Both the position numbers and the translations under genes were made by a program. Under the pieces are notes generated by a model. That model worked only from the letters and a program-made list of their open reading frames with translations, was not told the DNA's origin and did no database searches. DNA of 64,000 nucleotides from positions 34,116 through 98,115 of IMG/VR virus record IMGVR_UViG_3300049719_000225; one strand, written 5' to 3'. This DNA comes from a virus. Shown in pieces: positions 48,110 to 55,256 of this stretch (positions are counted from its first letter, which is position 1; each line of letters opens with the position of its first letter).

Positions 48110-49555
48110 TCAGACCAGTTCCGTGTGGGTGTACTGGCTGATGTTGTGCTGGAACCTGGCAATCGGTCCAGCGGTGAAATCGTACACCCAGGCCATAGCA
48201 CCACGCTTCTGGTGGTTGAATCCCTTGAGTCGATGCCACTCGTTGGGGGCGGTGAGGCCGGGGATGTACTCCACGCTCACCCCCTGCTCTTCCAGAGCGG
48301 CAGGTATGGAGCTGCCCTTGCGATGCTGATCCCCCAGGTGAAATTCCCGGTATTCGGTCTCAGCCCAATCTTTGCGGCACTCGTTGGCCATCAGTGATGC
48401 CAGTCTTATCTGGCTGACGGAATGACCGTGTTCATAGCCTATCAGAGTGCTGCCAAAGCGATGAAACTTGTAGGGGGACGACGTGGCGTTGATGTGTATG
48501 TTCTCGTCGTTCCTGAAATACGCCCTGAGCAAGTGCGCCAGGGTGAAGTCGGCCATCCTGCTGTGATTTCCAGGTATTTCGTAGATGAAAAGCTCCTTCG
48601 CCACCTCTCTGAGTTTCTTCACCATCTCGATGGCGATGGCCTCGGCCCGCTCGTAAACGTGGTGCCAGGCTACGGCCTCAGGCTGGTTCGTTCCCGCAGT
48701 GGTGGTATGGAAGACAGTGTCCGAGTGAACGAAGTCGTTGCCGAACGGTAGGAAGGCCTGCTCGAACGGTCCAAACACCAACCCTTTCTCCGTGAGATCA
48801 TCGATTGCTGACATGATATGGGCGGCGGAAAGGTCAATGTTCCAGGGAGCATCCGCTTCTGGCCTCTCGCACAGGAGCCCGATGTGCGGATCCATGATGC
48901 AGATCTCAAAGGCACGTCGATAGGGAAGTTTCTTCTTGCGCAGCTCTGGGATGGGGAAGTGGGGCGCGTGCTCCTCAAGGCGCTTCAGGAGCGCCTGACC
49001 GGCGAGGATTTGCGGGCTCTTTCGTTTCAGCCACACCTTCACCTGCCACAGCTCCTCGTGGAAAGGTACGCTGCTGCCCCGGGTCCAGAGTGTTGATTGC
49101 TCACCGTGAAGGCCCGTGGAGATCTTTGCCTTGTCGCCTGCACCTCCAACCGTGGTGGCGGGCTCTCTCATGGCCACCTCCCACTTGTTTATCGTGTGCC
49201 GTTCGACCTCCCAGGTGGTCAGGTCCACCTTGGTTGCAGCCAGAAGCTGTTCGAGACTCTTAATCTGACTGGAACAGGAGGATGCGATTGCAGAATCCTT
49301 GTCTGTATCGAGAGTTACATGACGCTTGGGCTCAGCCTGTGGCACTCTAAGTGTGCACCCTGGTACCCGTTTTGGGAGTATTTCAAGCTGTTTACGCAGC
49401 CTGGAAAGGATGCCTCGTAAACTTGAAGAGGCGTACTCAGGGAACTGGGCCTTTAGATCTGACGGCCTCACTCCAGGATTGTCTCTCAGAATGTCTCGTA
49501 ATTTGTCGCAGTTTGTCGGCCCGTCATGCGGCGTTGGCATGGAGTAACTACTCAC
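48110..49555 (-). CDS. Metallophosphoesterase with N-terminal winged helix
   Basis: 481 aa. The N-terminal CDKLRDILRDNPGVRPSDLK region looks like a winged helix. The catalytic part has MDPHIG (D-x-H), FGNDFVH (G-N-D), IPGNHSRM (G-N-H), GYEHGHS and GDQHRKG in calcineurin-like order. Phage enzymes of this layout are usually DNA nucleases or phosphodiesterases of unknown substrate. It is followed directly by the membrane protein gene. Confidence 0.82.
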   Translation of the reverse strand: MSSYSMPTPHDGPTNCDKLRDILRDNPGVRPSDLKAQFPEYASSSLRGILSRLRKQLEILPKRVPGCTLRVPQAEPKRHVTLDTDKDSAIASSCSSQIKSLEQLLAATKVDLTTWEVERHTINKWEVAMREPATTVGGAGDKAKISTGLHGEQSTLWTRGSSVPFHEELWQVKVWLKRKSPQILAGQALLKRLEEHAPHFPIPELRKKKLPYRRAFEICIMDPHIGLLCERPEADAPWNIDLSAAHIMSAIDDLTEKGLVFGPFEQAFLPFGNDFVHSDTVFHTTTAGTNQPEAVAWHHVYERAEAIAIEMVKKLREVAKELFIYEIPGNHSRMADFTLAHLLRAYFRNDENIHINATSSPYKFHRFGSTLIGYEHGHSVSQIRLASLMANECRKDWAETEYREFHLGDQHRKGSSIPAALEEQGVSVEYIPGLTAPNEWHRLKGFNHQKRGAMAWVYDFTAGPIARFQHNISQYTHTELV

Positions 49556-49578
49556 GTACGGATAGAACAGATACCAAA

Positions 49579-49656
49579 TGGTCGGAATGGCGGGCTTTGC
49601 TCCCGCGACCTCACGGCCCCCAGCCGTGCGCTCTACTGAACTAAGCTACATTCCGA
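49579..49656 (-). tRNA. tRNA-Pro(GGG)
   Basis: CACGG-CTGGGGG-CCGTG, acceptor CGGAATG/CATTCCG, CCA; D-loop AGTTCAGTA, T-loop AGCAAAG. Confidence 0.9.
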
Positions 49657-49932
49657 AAGGGCCGCCTCTTTCAGCGGAGTCACACCACTCATTGGTTGCC
49701 GTTAAGCACCGTGACCAGCATTTAGGGGGCATACCCTCGCTCTGACACGGCCCTTTACCCAGGTGTCGGGATTAAATACAACCCCGCTACGGAGCGGGGA
49801 GGAGACGCATCACCTCCTTTCTTAACGGATGGGGTGCCGGTGCTCAGGCGGCTGGTGGTTGTCACTTGCGGTGGCCACCCCTTCGTCTGGAACCTTTCAG
49901 CTCCTGCAAGTAGGCACTTATCTAACCCCAAG
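49657..49932. other. Array spacer with hairpin and possible micro-ORF
   Basis: A CCCCGCT/AGCGGGG hairpin (49782-49799) with a T-rich left flank on the minus strand may terminate. A GTG-initiated 18-codon frame (VATASDNHQPPEHRHPIR) after GAAGGGG is possible but weak. Confidence 0.35.
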
Positions 49933-50009
49933 TGGTCGTCACGAAGGGACTCGCACCCCTGATCCTCTCCATGTCGAGGAGATGCCTTAGCTGCTGGGCT
50001 ACGTGACGA
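49933..50009 (-). tRNA. tRNA-Val(GAC)
   Basis: TCTCC-TCGACAT-GGAGA (C33), acceptor CGTCACG/CGTGACG, CCA; D-loop AGCAGCTA, T-loop TGCGAGT. Confidence 0.85.
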
Positions 50010-50071
50010 AATGGTTACGAAAAGCGCGGCGTGTTACCCTGGGCGGCTGTGAGCCGATCTTAACGCTGAAA

Positions 50072-50145
50072 TGGCTCCCAGGGAAGGATTCGCACCTCCA
50101 CGAAACGGGTCAGGGCCGTTGATGCTACTGTTACATTACCTGGGA
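50072..50145 (-). tRNA. tRNA-Gln(CTG)
   Basis: AACGG-CCCTGAC-CCGTT (C33), acceptor TCCCAGG/CCTGGGA, CCA; D-loop AACAGTA, T-loop TGCGAAT. Confidence 0.88.
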
Positions 50146-50721
50146 ATAAAGTCGCCCTGCCAGACAGGATGCTCCTGCACTTCCCGGGAGCGCTCTCCGG
50201 GATGTTCTTGGTGTTTGAACTACTGGCAAGATGGCTGCTAGGGAGGGACTCGCACCTTCATAATCCCGATTAACAGTCGGGGGCTCTACTATTGAGCTAC
50301 CTAGCAATGAAAGTTTTGAGTGTTCCTCTGCGTGACAGTTGGCGCATATAAGATCACATTTTCTAGCCTCTTCCCGAACGGCTTTCTGAGACACCCATTT
50401 TCTCAAGCCCGTTACGCCAATGTTTATTTTACGACCGTCACGTTTAACCAAGCACCTATTCCCTATCGGTTTTCTATGGTGAAAGTGAAGAGCATCTAAG
50501 CATCTTGAGTACCCACATCGCTTACATTTACCTCCGTGCTCTATTTTCAGAGTTGTTAAAAACTTCCTTCTATTTTCCCGTCGTTTCGACTTTGCGTACT
50601 CACGATACTCGTTTGTAGCATGCCAAGCTACTGTGCTTTTGGTGAGACCCGTGATGGAGCAAATTTCCCTGCGGCTTTTGCCCTCTTTTAAGAACTGTTC
50701 CACTAATTCTCTAGTGCCCAT
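50131..50721 (-). CDS. HNH homing endonuclease reading through tRNA-Asn
   Basis: 196 aa. The N-terminal HTH (SRREICSITGLTKSTVAWHA), then HNH with KCKRCGYSRCLDALHFHHRKP and CDLICANCHAEEH. The frame remains open across the whole tRNA-Asn gene and stops inside tRNA-Gln(CTG), so the last ~60 residues are tRNA-derived. Confidence 0.85.
   Translation of the reverse strand: MGTRELVEQFLKEGKSRREICSITGLTKSTVAWHATNEYREYAKSKRRENRRKFLTTLKIEHGGKCKRCGYSRCLDALHFHHRKPIGNRCLVKRDGRKINIGVTGLRKWVSQKAVREEARKCDLICANCHAEEHSKLSLLGSSIVEPPTVNRDYEGASPSLAAILPVVQTPRTSRRALPGSAGASCLAGRLYSQVM
50232..50306 (-). tRNA. tRNA-Asn(GTT)
   Basis: CCCGA-CTGTTAA-TCGGG, acceptor TGCTAGG/CCTAGCA, CCA; D-loop AATAGTA, T-loop TGCGAGT. 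Confidence 0.92.
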
Positions 50722-50767
50722 GACTTAACTAAGAATGGTCATTTTTATGTCCCGCTCTCCAGGTGAA

Positions 50768-50842
50768 TGGTGGTTCGTGAGGGACTCGCACCCCCGTAGG
50801 TTGCATGTGACGCAACTATCCTAGCTGCTAGATGAACGAACC
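50768..50842 (-). tRNA. tRNA-Val(CAC)
   Basis: GTTGC-GTCACAT-GCAAC, acceptor GGTTCGT/ACGAACC, CCA; D-loop contains CTAG, T-loop TGCGAGT. Confidence 0.9.
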
Positions 50843-50848
50843 GGATAA

Positions 50849-50928
50849 TGGTGCACTGGGAGGGACTCGCACCCCCGATCATTGCCTGCGTGTAAAACAG
50901 GTGCCCTGGCTGCTAGGCTGACCAATGC
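50849..50928 (-). tRNA. tRNA-Val(TAC)
   Basis: CCTGT-TTTACAC-GCAGG, acceptor GCATTGG/CCAGTGC, CCA; T-loop TGCGAGT. Confidence 0.9.
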
Positions 50929-50982
50929 AAAGTTTTACCCAGACGGGGGCCTTCAGCGACAGGCGGCAGCCCCACCTTCGTG

Positions 50983-51138
50983 TTACTCCCTTTCGTCAGC
51001 ACCCTGTGATGCCGGGGTCCTCATCAGCCCGCGACTTGCGGCCCGAGCCTTCCACCACCTCATCTCGCGGATCAGCCACGTCTTATTTGGCGGCAGTGGT
51101 CTGGCAGACTGACTTCCTGCTCTTAAGATGCGCTTCAT
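50983..51138 (-). CDS. Small basic protein, 51 aa
   Basis: MKRILRAGSQSARPLPPNKT is preceded by AGGAG at 5-6 nt. Rich in Arg/Trp. Not recognised; it may bind nucleic acid. It lies between tRNA-Asp and tRNA-Val. Confidence 0.5.
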   Translation of the reverse strand: MKRILRAGSQSARPLPPNKTWLIREMRWWKARAASRGLMRTPASQGADERE

Positions 51139-51155
51139 ACGCACTCCTGGGTAAA

Positions 51156-51232
51156 TGGCGGGCACGACCGGACTTGCACCGGCTGACACTGGATTGACAA
51201 TCCAGGGATTCGACTCCTTCATCTCCGTACCC
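51156..51232 (-). tRNA. tRNA-Asp(GTC)
   Basis: CTGGA-TTGTCAA-TCCAG, acceptor GGGTACG/CGTGCCC, CCA; T-loop TGCAAGT. Confidence 0.9.
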
Positions 51233-51241
51233 ATAAAGGCT

Positions 51242-51363
51242 GGGAGGAGAGTGGACTGTTCACCACCCGTCCTTTCGAGCCGCCAACCGTGCCCGGATCC
51301 CAGGCCGTGCCAGCGGTGAGTCAAACAACTCGATTGCTCTGTACATCTCTGAGCTATCCTCCC
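51242..51363 (-). tRNA. tRNA-like gene with ~45-nt extra hairpin in the variable region
   Basis: Acceptor GGGAGGA/TCCTCCC and D-arm GCTC/GAGC are exact, and a T-stem GTGG/CCAC is present. Between anticodon stem GAGT/ACTC and T-arm is a long hairpin closed by CCGC/GCGG. CCA is replaced by GCC. It contains GGGATCCGGG, similar to the insert in the next gene. Confidence 0.55.
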
Positions 51364-51368
51364 GTAAA

Positions 51369-51512
51369 TGGTGCAAGGTGATGGAGTCGAACCACCGGCG
51401 TGCAGTTTGTGTATGAAGTATCCCGCGTCTACGCTACTGGTTTCCCGCCACGGTTTCCCGGGATCAGGCGACTCAGGTATGTGTTACTGTGCTACCGTTA
51501 CACTAAACTCGC
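51369..51512 (-). tRNA. tRNA-like gene with ~75-nt insertion
   Basis: 5' GCGAGTT TA GTGT-AACGGTA-GCAC and 3' GGTGG-TTCGACT-CCATC with CCA form canonical ends (acceptor 6/7). The anticodon region holds ~75 extra nt including GATCCCGGGAAACC. Canonical GG and TTC, unlike its neighbours. Confidence 0.55.
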
Positions 51513-51515
51513 AAA

Positions 51516-51593
51516 TGGTCCGAGTGAAGGGATTCGCACCCCCGATCTCCTGCTCCCAAAGCAGGCGCGTTACTAGGCTTCGCTACACTCGGA
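51516..51593 (-). tRNA. tRNA-Pro(TGG)
   Basis: CCTGC-TTTGGGA-GCAGG, acceptor CCGAGTG/CACTCGG, CCA; T-loop TGCGAAT. Confidence 0.92.
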
Positions 51594-51652
51594 AAGGGAC
51601 GGGGTTTATGAGTCCTGGAACCCCCACAGGGCGGTATGTCTCCGCTTGCTCG

Positions 51653-51714
51653 CACCAACGGGAGTCGAACCCGCCCCTTCTCATAGGAGGTATGCAGTCC
51701 GCCACACTCTGATG
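51653..51714 (-). pseudogene. tRNA-like remnant with canonical T-loop
   Basis: T-arm CGGG-TTCGACT-CCCG with a weak acceptor CATCAG/TTGGTG and no CCA. The anticodon arm is irregular. Confidence 0.4.
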
Positions 51715-51927
51715 TCTGCAACAGGTGATTTCGCTGACGAAATGGTGCGTTCTTTCCCGCCGTCACAGTGCGCCACAAGGCTTCACAGGCCCCCTGCGCA
51801 TATCGTGTTTTCGTACACGTCTGGGCTTTGGAGGCCCAGAACGTCAGATTTATCTTCTGACATACCAGTGTTTTGTTGGACGAGGCCCCCATAAAATGGT
51901 GTGCCAGCAAACTCTGGCACTAAATGG

Positions 51928-51998
51928 AGGGGGCCGCAGGATTTTCACCTGCATTCGCGCCTTAGAAGGGCGCAGTCCTATGTGGTCATAGATGTTCA
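51928..51998 (-). tRNA. tRNA-Arg(TCT)-like, acceptor mismatched
   Basis: TGCGCC-CTTCTAA-GGCGCG and T-arm GCAGG-TGAAAAT-CCTGC with CCA are good, but the 5' acceptor strand does not match 3' GGCCCCC. The complement GGGGGCC lies just downstream (51885-51895). Confidence 0.5.
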
Positions 51999-52001
51999 AA
52001 A

Positions 52002-52079
52002 TGGTGGACACGGCAGGCTTCGCTCCTGCGACACGCGGCTCTTCAGACCGCTGTTCTACTGGGCTGAACTACGAGTCCA
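52002..52079 (-). tRNA. tRNA-Phe(GAA)
   Basis: GCGGT-CTGAAGA-GCCGC, acceptor GGACTCG with one mismatch, CCA; D-loop AGCCCAGTA, T-loop AGCGAAG. Confidence 0.9.
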
Positions 52080-52080
52080 T

Positions 52081-52163
52081 TCTCGGGGAACAAGCGGCAA
52101 CGGGTACGCCCTTGCGGGCGATCTTGTTGTTGGAATAAGAAGTATCCGTCACCTAACGCCACC
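52081..52163 (-). ncRNA. Repeated structured element, copy B
   Basis: Starts GTGGCGTTAGGTGACGG then ATACTTCT, identical to copy C for 17 nt, and ends CCGCTTGTTCCC like copy A (CCGTTTGTTCCC). It contains an extra GCCC-GCAA-GGGC hairpin. Confidence 0.45.
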
Positions 52164-52167
52164 GAAA

Positions 52168-52242
52168 TGGGTGCAGAGACCGGACTCGCACCGGCGACCT
52201 TGTGGTTATGAGCCACACGAGCTGCTACTGCTCCACTCTGCA
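52168..52242 (-). tRNA. tRNA-Met(CAT), copy 3
   Basis: TGTGG-CTCATAA-CCACA, acceptor TGCAGAG/CTCTGCA, CCA; D-arm GAGC-AGTAGCA-GCTC (A18), T-loop TGCGAGT. Confidence 0.9.
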
Positions 52243-52384
52243 AAGTGACAGGAAACCAAACGCCGGGGTGCGCTACATCCCCGAACCTCCGCGTGTTTTG
52301 CAGCCGCGTCCTCTGCGTCTATGAGATAGCCGCTCAGTTTCCCTATTGACGTTGGATGTGCAAGACACCACGTAGTCACTAAAA
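52243..52384. other. Array spacer with tRNA-Cys-like fragment
   Basis: A CTGCAAA loop-like segment and GAGGTTCGGG are visible but no acceptor; treated as degenerate. Confidence 0.3.
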
Positions 52385-52460
52385 TGGCACGGACGGCAGG
52401 TATTGCGCCTGCATGGAACGGTTTTGGAGACCGTCGCCTTACTTGTCGAGCCACGTCCGT
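52385..52460 (-). tRNA. tRNA-Trp(CCA)
   Basis: ACGGT-CTCCAAA-ACCGT, acceptor ACGGACG/CGTCCGT, CCA end; D-loop ACAAGTA, T-loop CGCAATA (G55). Confidence 0.92.
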
Positions 52461-52470
52461 ATGAGAAGGC

Positions 52471-52538
52471 TCTGGAGGCAGGAGTCTCACCTGCGGTCTC
52501 ACCGTGCGCACAGATCGGCCTAGTTCGTCCACCCCAGA
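52471..52538 (-). pseudogene. tRNA-like, no CCA, irregular anticodon arm
   Basis: Acceptor TCTGGGG/CTCCAGA and T-arm GCAGG-TGAGACT-CCTGC are fine; the anticodon stem cannot be closed regularly and GCC replaces the CCA end. Confidence 0.5.
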
Positions 52539-52539
52539 A

Positions 52540-52615
52540 TGGTCCTCCAGTCCGGTACTGCCCCGGCGTCAAAGCCTTATCGAGACTCCGCTCTACTATT
52601 TGAGCTACAGGAGGA
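52540..52615 (-). tRNA. tRNA-Ile(GAT)
   Basis: GAGTC-TCGATAA-GGCTT (C33), CCA; D-loop AAATAGTA, T-loop GGCAGTA (G55). Confidence 0.85.
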
Positions 52616-52689
52616 AATTGTCATGGAGAGAGGCCTCCCTCATGTGATTATTTTGGCACGGACTCCCACCGTTTGTGATACCTCGAAGA

Positions 52690-52778
52690 TGGTCCAGGCG
52701 ACAGGACTCGCACCTGTGAAGCCCGTTAGGGCGGTTGATTTACAGTCAACTGGCATAGCTGCTCGCACCACACCTGGA
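52690..52778 (-). tRNA. tRNA-Tyr(GTA)
   Basis: GTTGA-CTGTAAA-TCAAC, long variable arm, acceptor CCAGGTG/CGCCTGG, CCA; D-loop AGCAGCTA, T-loop TGCGAGT. Confidence 0.92.
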
Positions 52779-52780
52779 AA

Positions 52781-52851
52781 TGGGTGTAGGCGAGGTACGT
52801 GACCACCTCTACGTCAGGTTATGATCCTACACGAGCACTTGCATACCTACA
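52781..52851 (-). tRNA. tRNA-Met/Ile2(CAT), copy 4
   Basis: Loop ATCATAA, acceptor TGTAGGT/GCCTACA, T-stem GAGGT/ACCTC with an 8-nt loop GGTCACGT, CCA. Less regular than the other CAT tRNAs. Confidence 0.65.
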
Positions 52852-52969
52852 AAGACTCTCCGCTGTAATGCTCACCCAACTGTTTGCCCGCACTCGGCCT
52901 ATGGCCTGCTTTAGGGGTTGGGAGTGACTACGCCTGCACTACACTTTCGTCTGGCGAAGGAACGGAGAA

Positions 52970-53044
52970 TGGAGCCCCAGCGGGGTAATGCTCCCCGTAC
53001 TCAAGTTTGGAAAACTCACATGTATCTATCAACACTTCTGAGGC
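52970..53044 (-). tRNA. tRNA-Gly(TCC)
   Basis: TGAGT-TTTCCAA-ACTTG, acceptor GCCTCAG/CTGGGGC, CCA; T-loop AGCATTA (G55). Confidence 0.85.
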
Positions 53045-53050
53045 AAATTG

Positions 53051-53077
53051 AGCGGGGCACAGGTTGCCCTGTGCCCC
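53051..53077. terminator. Strong hairpin, probable terminator
   Basis: GGGGCACAGG / CCTGTGCCCC, 10 bp with a 3-nt loop, inside the array. It may terminate or serve as an RNA processing stop. Confidence 0.5.
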
Positions 53078-53251
53078 TATCCAGGGTGTGAAAATATGCG
53101 GTTGGGTCCAACGAGCTAGGCTCTCCCCTTGACCTTGCGGTATGCGCACACTCACATGCCGGTGATTTCTCACCGGGAAATTATGCCGCACCCTACACTG
53201 TAAGGGGTGTTGGGCATAACGCCATGACCCCTCCATTTCAGTAGCGGCAGA
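53078..53251. other. Array spacer, nothing assigned
   Basis: Contains a small CCGGTGA/TCACCGG hairpin near 53158; no cloverleaf or supported gene. Confidence 0.3.
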
Positions 53252-53327
53252 TGGTGGAGATGATGGGAGTCGCACCCACGGCCTATTCAATGCCATTGAA
53301 TCGCTCTGCTAACTGAGCTACATCCCC
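53252..53327 (-). tRNA. tRNA-Ala(GGC)
   Basis: ATTCA-ATGGCAT-TGAAT, acceptor GGGGATG/CATCTCC, CCA; D-loop AGTTAGCA, T-loop TGCGACT. Confidence 0.92.
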
Positions 53328-53403
53328 GAAAATGCAGAGGGCGCTGGTTGGGCGTCCTCGTTGCTCCTTCCACACTTACCCGTTGGTGGATGAGTCAAAT
53401 TGG

Positions 53404-53560
53404 TGGACCTGGCGGGAGTCGCGCCCGCGTTCTCAAACCTCTTCTCAGCGTCGTCTACAAGCTTGTTCACCGTTTTGGTTTTCGTTCCCGGGATCGGCCA
53501 GTGACGGCTTACCCCGGGACTTATCTCACGCAGTCAGCCGTGTCGTCGTGAGCCAACGAG
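53404..53560 (-). pseudogene. tRNA-like 3' half with possible insertion
   Basis: CCA, acceptor strand CAGGTCC and T-arm GCGGG-CGCGACT-CCCGC are present; no matching 5' half is found nearby. Upstream sequence contains GATCCCGGGAA, as in the insert at 51369. Confidence 0.4.
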
Positions 53561-53623
53561 CACTGCAGCATCATTGAATAGATGGTTGATGCTGACCACC
53601 TCAGCTAGCCGTGGATCGTGTGA

Positions 53624-53797
53624 TCAGGCGAACTGAACTGCCTCCACGTCAACGTAACCAGAGGCGGCGAGAAACTCGTCGGCCTCGGCCACGGAGGGCG
53701 CGAAGTCAGGGCTTGCGATGTTATCGTTAGCACTTGTGTTTTGGCCCCTTTTGAAAGGAGGGATCAATCCTTGCTTGCAGGCGCTGCGAATCAGCAT
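53624..53797 (-). CDS. Small protein, 57 aa
   Basis: MLIRSACKQGLIPPFKRGQN, then an acidic end (DFAPSVAEADEFLAASGYVD). The frame extends upstream into a hydrophobic run (WATLWACTSILL) lacking a start, so a longer membrane form is possible. A hairpin CAGACCGG/CCGGTCTG (53829-53850) lies upstream. Confidence 0.4.
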   Translation of the reverse strand: MLIRSACKQGLIPPFKRGQNTSANDNIASPDFAPSVAEADEFLAASGYVDVEAVQFA

Positions 53798-53828
53798 GAG
53801 TAGAATGCTGGTACAGGCCCAAAGAGTA

Positions 53829-53850
53829 GCCCAGACCGGGTTGGCCGGTC
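53829..53850. terminator. Hairpin CAGACCGG / CCGGTCTG
   Basis: A perfect short inverted repeat between array genes; possible terminator or processing site. Confidence 0.4.
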
Positions 53851-54004
53851 TGGGCAGCGATACATGCTAACGGCTAAGACTTTTCAGGTGAAATTGGTTG
53901 GCCCATCCTTCCCCCGTGACGCTTTAGTCCCGACACACTCTTCGTGCATCTGTCACAGGTTTTCGGCAGGGCTCACCTTTGTACTATTGAGCATTGGTGT
54001 AAAC

Positions 54005-54080
54005 TGGTGGAGACGACGGGGGTTGCACCCGTTACCCCCTCGTTGCGAACGAGGCGCTCTGCTAGTTGAGCTACATCCCC
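54005..54080 (-). tRNA. tRNA-Ala(CGC)
   Basis: CCTCG-TTCGCAA-CGAGG, acceptor GGGGATG/CGTCTCC, CCA; D-loop AACTAGCA, T-loop TGCAACC. Confidence 0.92.
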
Positions 54081-54084
54081 GAGG

Positions 54085-54155
54085 TGGAGCAGCAGGATGG
54101 ACTTGAACCACCGTCTATGGGTTACCCCAAAGTTCTTTCTCTGAACTACTGCTGC
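54085..54155 (-). tRNA. Non-decoding tRNA-like RNA with GTAA tetraloop
   Basis: Acceptor GCAGCAG/CTGCTGC, D-arm GTTC/GAAC, T-arm GGTGG-TTCAAGT-CCATC and CCA are intact. In place of the anticodon loop is TGGG-GTAA-CCCA, a GNRA-type tetraloop. It has canonical T55, unlike both neighbours. Confidence 0.65.
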
Positions 54156-54158
54156 AAA

Positions 54159-54234
54159 TGGTGGACCTAGCGGGCTTTGCTCCCGCCACCCCCTGCTTGC
54201 AAAGCAGGTGCTCTTCTGAATGAGCTACAGGCCC
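54159..54234 (-). tRNA. tRNA-Ala(TGC)
   Basis: CCTGC-TTTGCAA-GCAGG, CCA; D-loop ATTCAGAA, T-loop AGCAAAG. A clear A18/G55 example. Confidence 0.92.
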
Positions 54235-54239
54235 GAGAG

Positions 54240-54313
54240 TGGAAGCGCGTACCCGTAATGCTCGGGTTTAAGCCGGGTTGCAACCGGATGGATCACTTTT
54301 CTCCCAACGCGCT
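54240..54313 (-). tRNA. tRNA-Cys(GCA)
   Basis: Acceptor AGCGCGT/ACGCGCT, loop TTGCAAC on CCGG/CCGG, CCA; T-loop AGCATTA (G55). The upstream endonuclease gene ends 21 nt inside it. Confidence 0.85.
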
Positions 54314-54961
54314 ACAAATTTGTGAAAGCTGCCCAGCATAAAACTCAAACAACCCAGATCGTGCCCCTTTCAACGCCAGAGCACATGTACCGAAGGGGAT
54401 TTTACGTTTTGTCTTTTTAGAGGAGGACTTGCTTCTGAACCGATAGATGCGAATCTTTTCTTTCTCTATCCCGCACCATTTCCAGTAATCGCGTACATCA
54501 TCATCGGTGACAGTATCCTCTGGATGTATATGTATGGCTGCGATAAAATTTTCAGCCCCGTGCCCAAACCTGCCAGCCCACAGTATCATTTCCCTTACGG
54601 CTACTCGATCTGAATTTGAAAACCCCCACGAACGCCTATACTTGGCCCCTTCTCCCCAGTAAAGTCCTGCGCATAAGGCATCTCTCAGAGACAGTTTTGA
54701 TTCTAGGCCTAGCTTAAACTGAGTTTCTCTAAGTTGGGTGTAGTGTTTCTGGCGGGTCTGTTGCGCAGTTCGTATGTTTTTGACCATCATTGCATGCCTG
54801 TCCTTGGTCACGAATCCTTTTGGCCACGAATACCCAAATTTGTTGACCCAACAGATGATCGTTCTCTTTGGAACGCCCATAACGAGGGCAATTTGATCGG
54901 CAGAATGACCCTTCTCTCGTAGAACCTTAAACTGCTCAATTACTTCTTTTGAATGCGCCAT
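54293..54961 (-). CDS. Homing endonuclease, LAGLIDADG-superfamily-like with HTH
   Basis: 222 aa. N-terminal HTH (GHSADQIALVMGVPKRTIICW). The core DALCAGLYWGEGAKYRRS, then FSNSDRVAVREMILW and later IRIYRF, follows the single-chain LAGLIDADG-like pattern (G-x-Y-x-G-E-G; F-x-N-S-D). Its 3' end enters tRNA-Cys. Confidence 0.75.
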   Translation of the reverse strand: MAHSKEVIEQFKVLREKGHSADQIALVMGVPKRTIICWVNKFGYSWPKGFVTKDRHAMMVKNIRTAQQTRQKHYTQLRETQFKLGLESKLSLRDALCAGLYWGEGAKYRRSWGFSNSDRVAVREMILWAGRFGHGAENFIAAIHIHPEDTVTDDDVRDYWKWCGIEKEKIRIYRFRSKSSSKKTKRKIPFGTCALALKGARSGLFEFYAGQLSQICSALGEK

Positions 54962-55175
54962 AGTTAACTAACTACTATGGATCAGTGCGAAATGGTGCAC
55001 GGCCTTACTACTTGGCTAAACGTCCGAAAGTTTTCAGCGGCTTACTAGGCTTGGTTATTGCAAGGCAGGTATCTCTAGGCGCTAGACCCCGCTCGTGCTC
55101 TCCTACGCGAGTCCCGCAACGTTTCAGGATACTCGTACGACTGGAGCGCAACCCATCTTGCGACAGGCACTGAAA
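54962..55175. other. Array spacer, degenerate tRNA pieces
   Basis: A TGG-GTGCACGG piece (~54994) could be a tRNA 3' end without T-arm. A GTG-initiated 31-codon frame ending near 55078 is possible but unsupported. Confidence 0.3.
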
Positions 55176-55250
55176 TGGTGCGAGCGAAGTGATTCGCACA
55201 CTCGTGGTTCACCTTGGCAAGGTGATGCCTGACTTCTAGGCTACGCTCGC
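55176..55250 (-). tRNA. tRNA-Gly(GCC)
   Basis: TCACC-TTGCCAA-GGTGA, acceptor GCGAGCG/CGCTCGC, CCA; D-loop AGAAGTCA, T-loop TGCGAAT. Confidence 0.92.
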
Positions 55251-55256
55251 ATGAAA

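Noticed and set aside
49800-49932. 18-codon micro-ORF after GAAGGGG
   Set aside because: Too short and without family support; mentioned only in the spacer entry.
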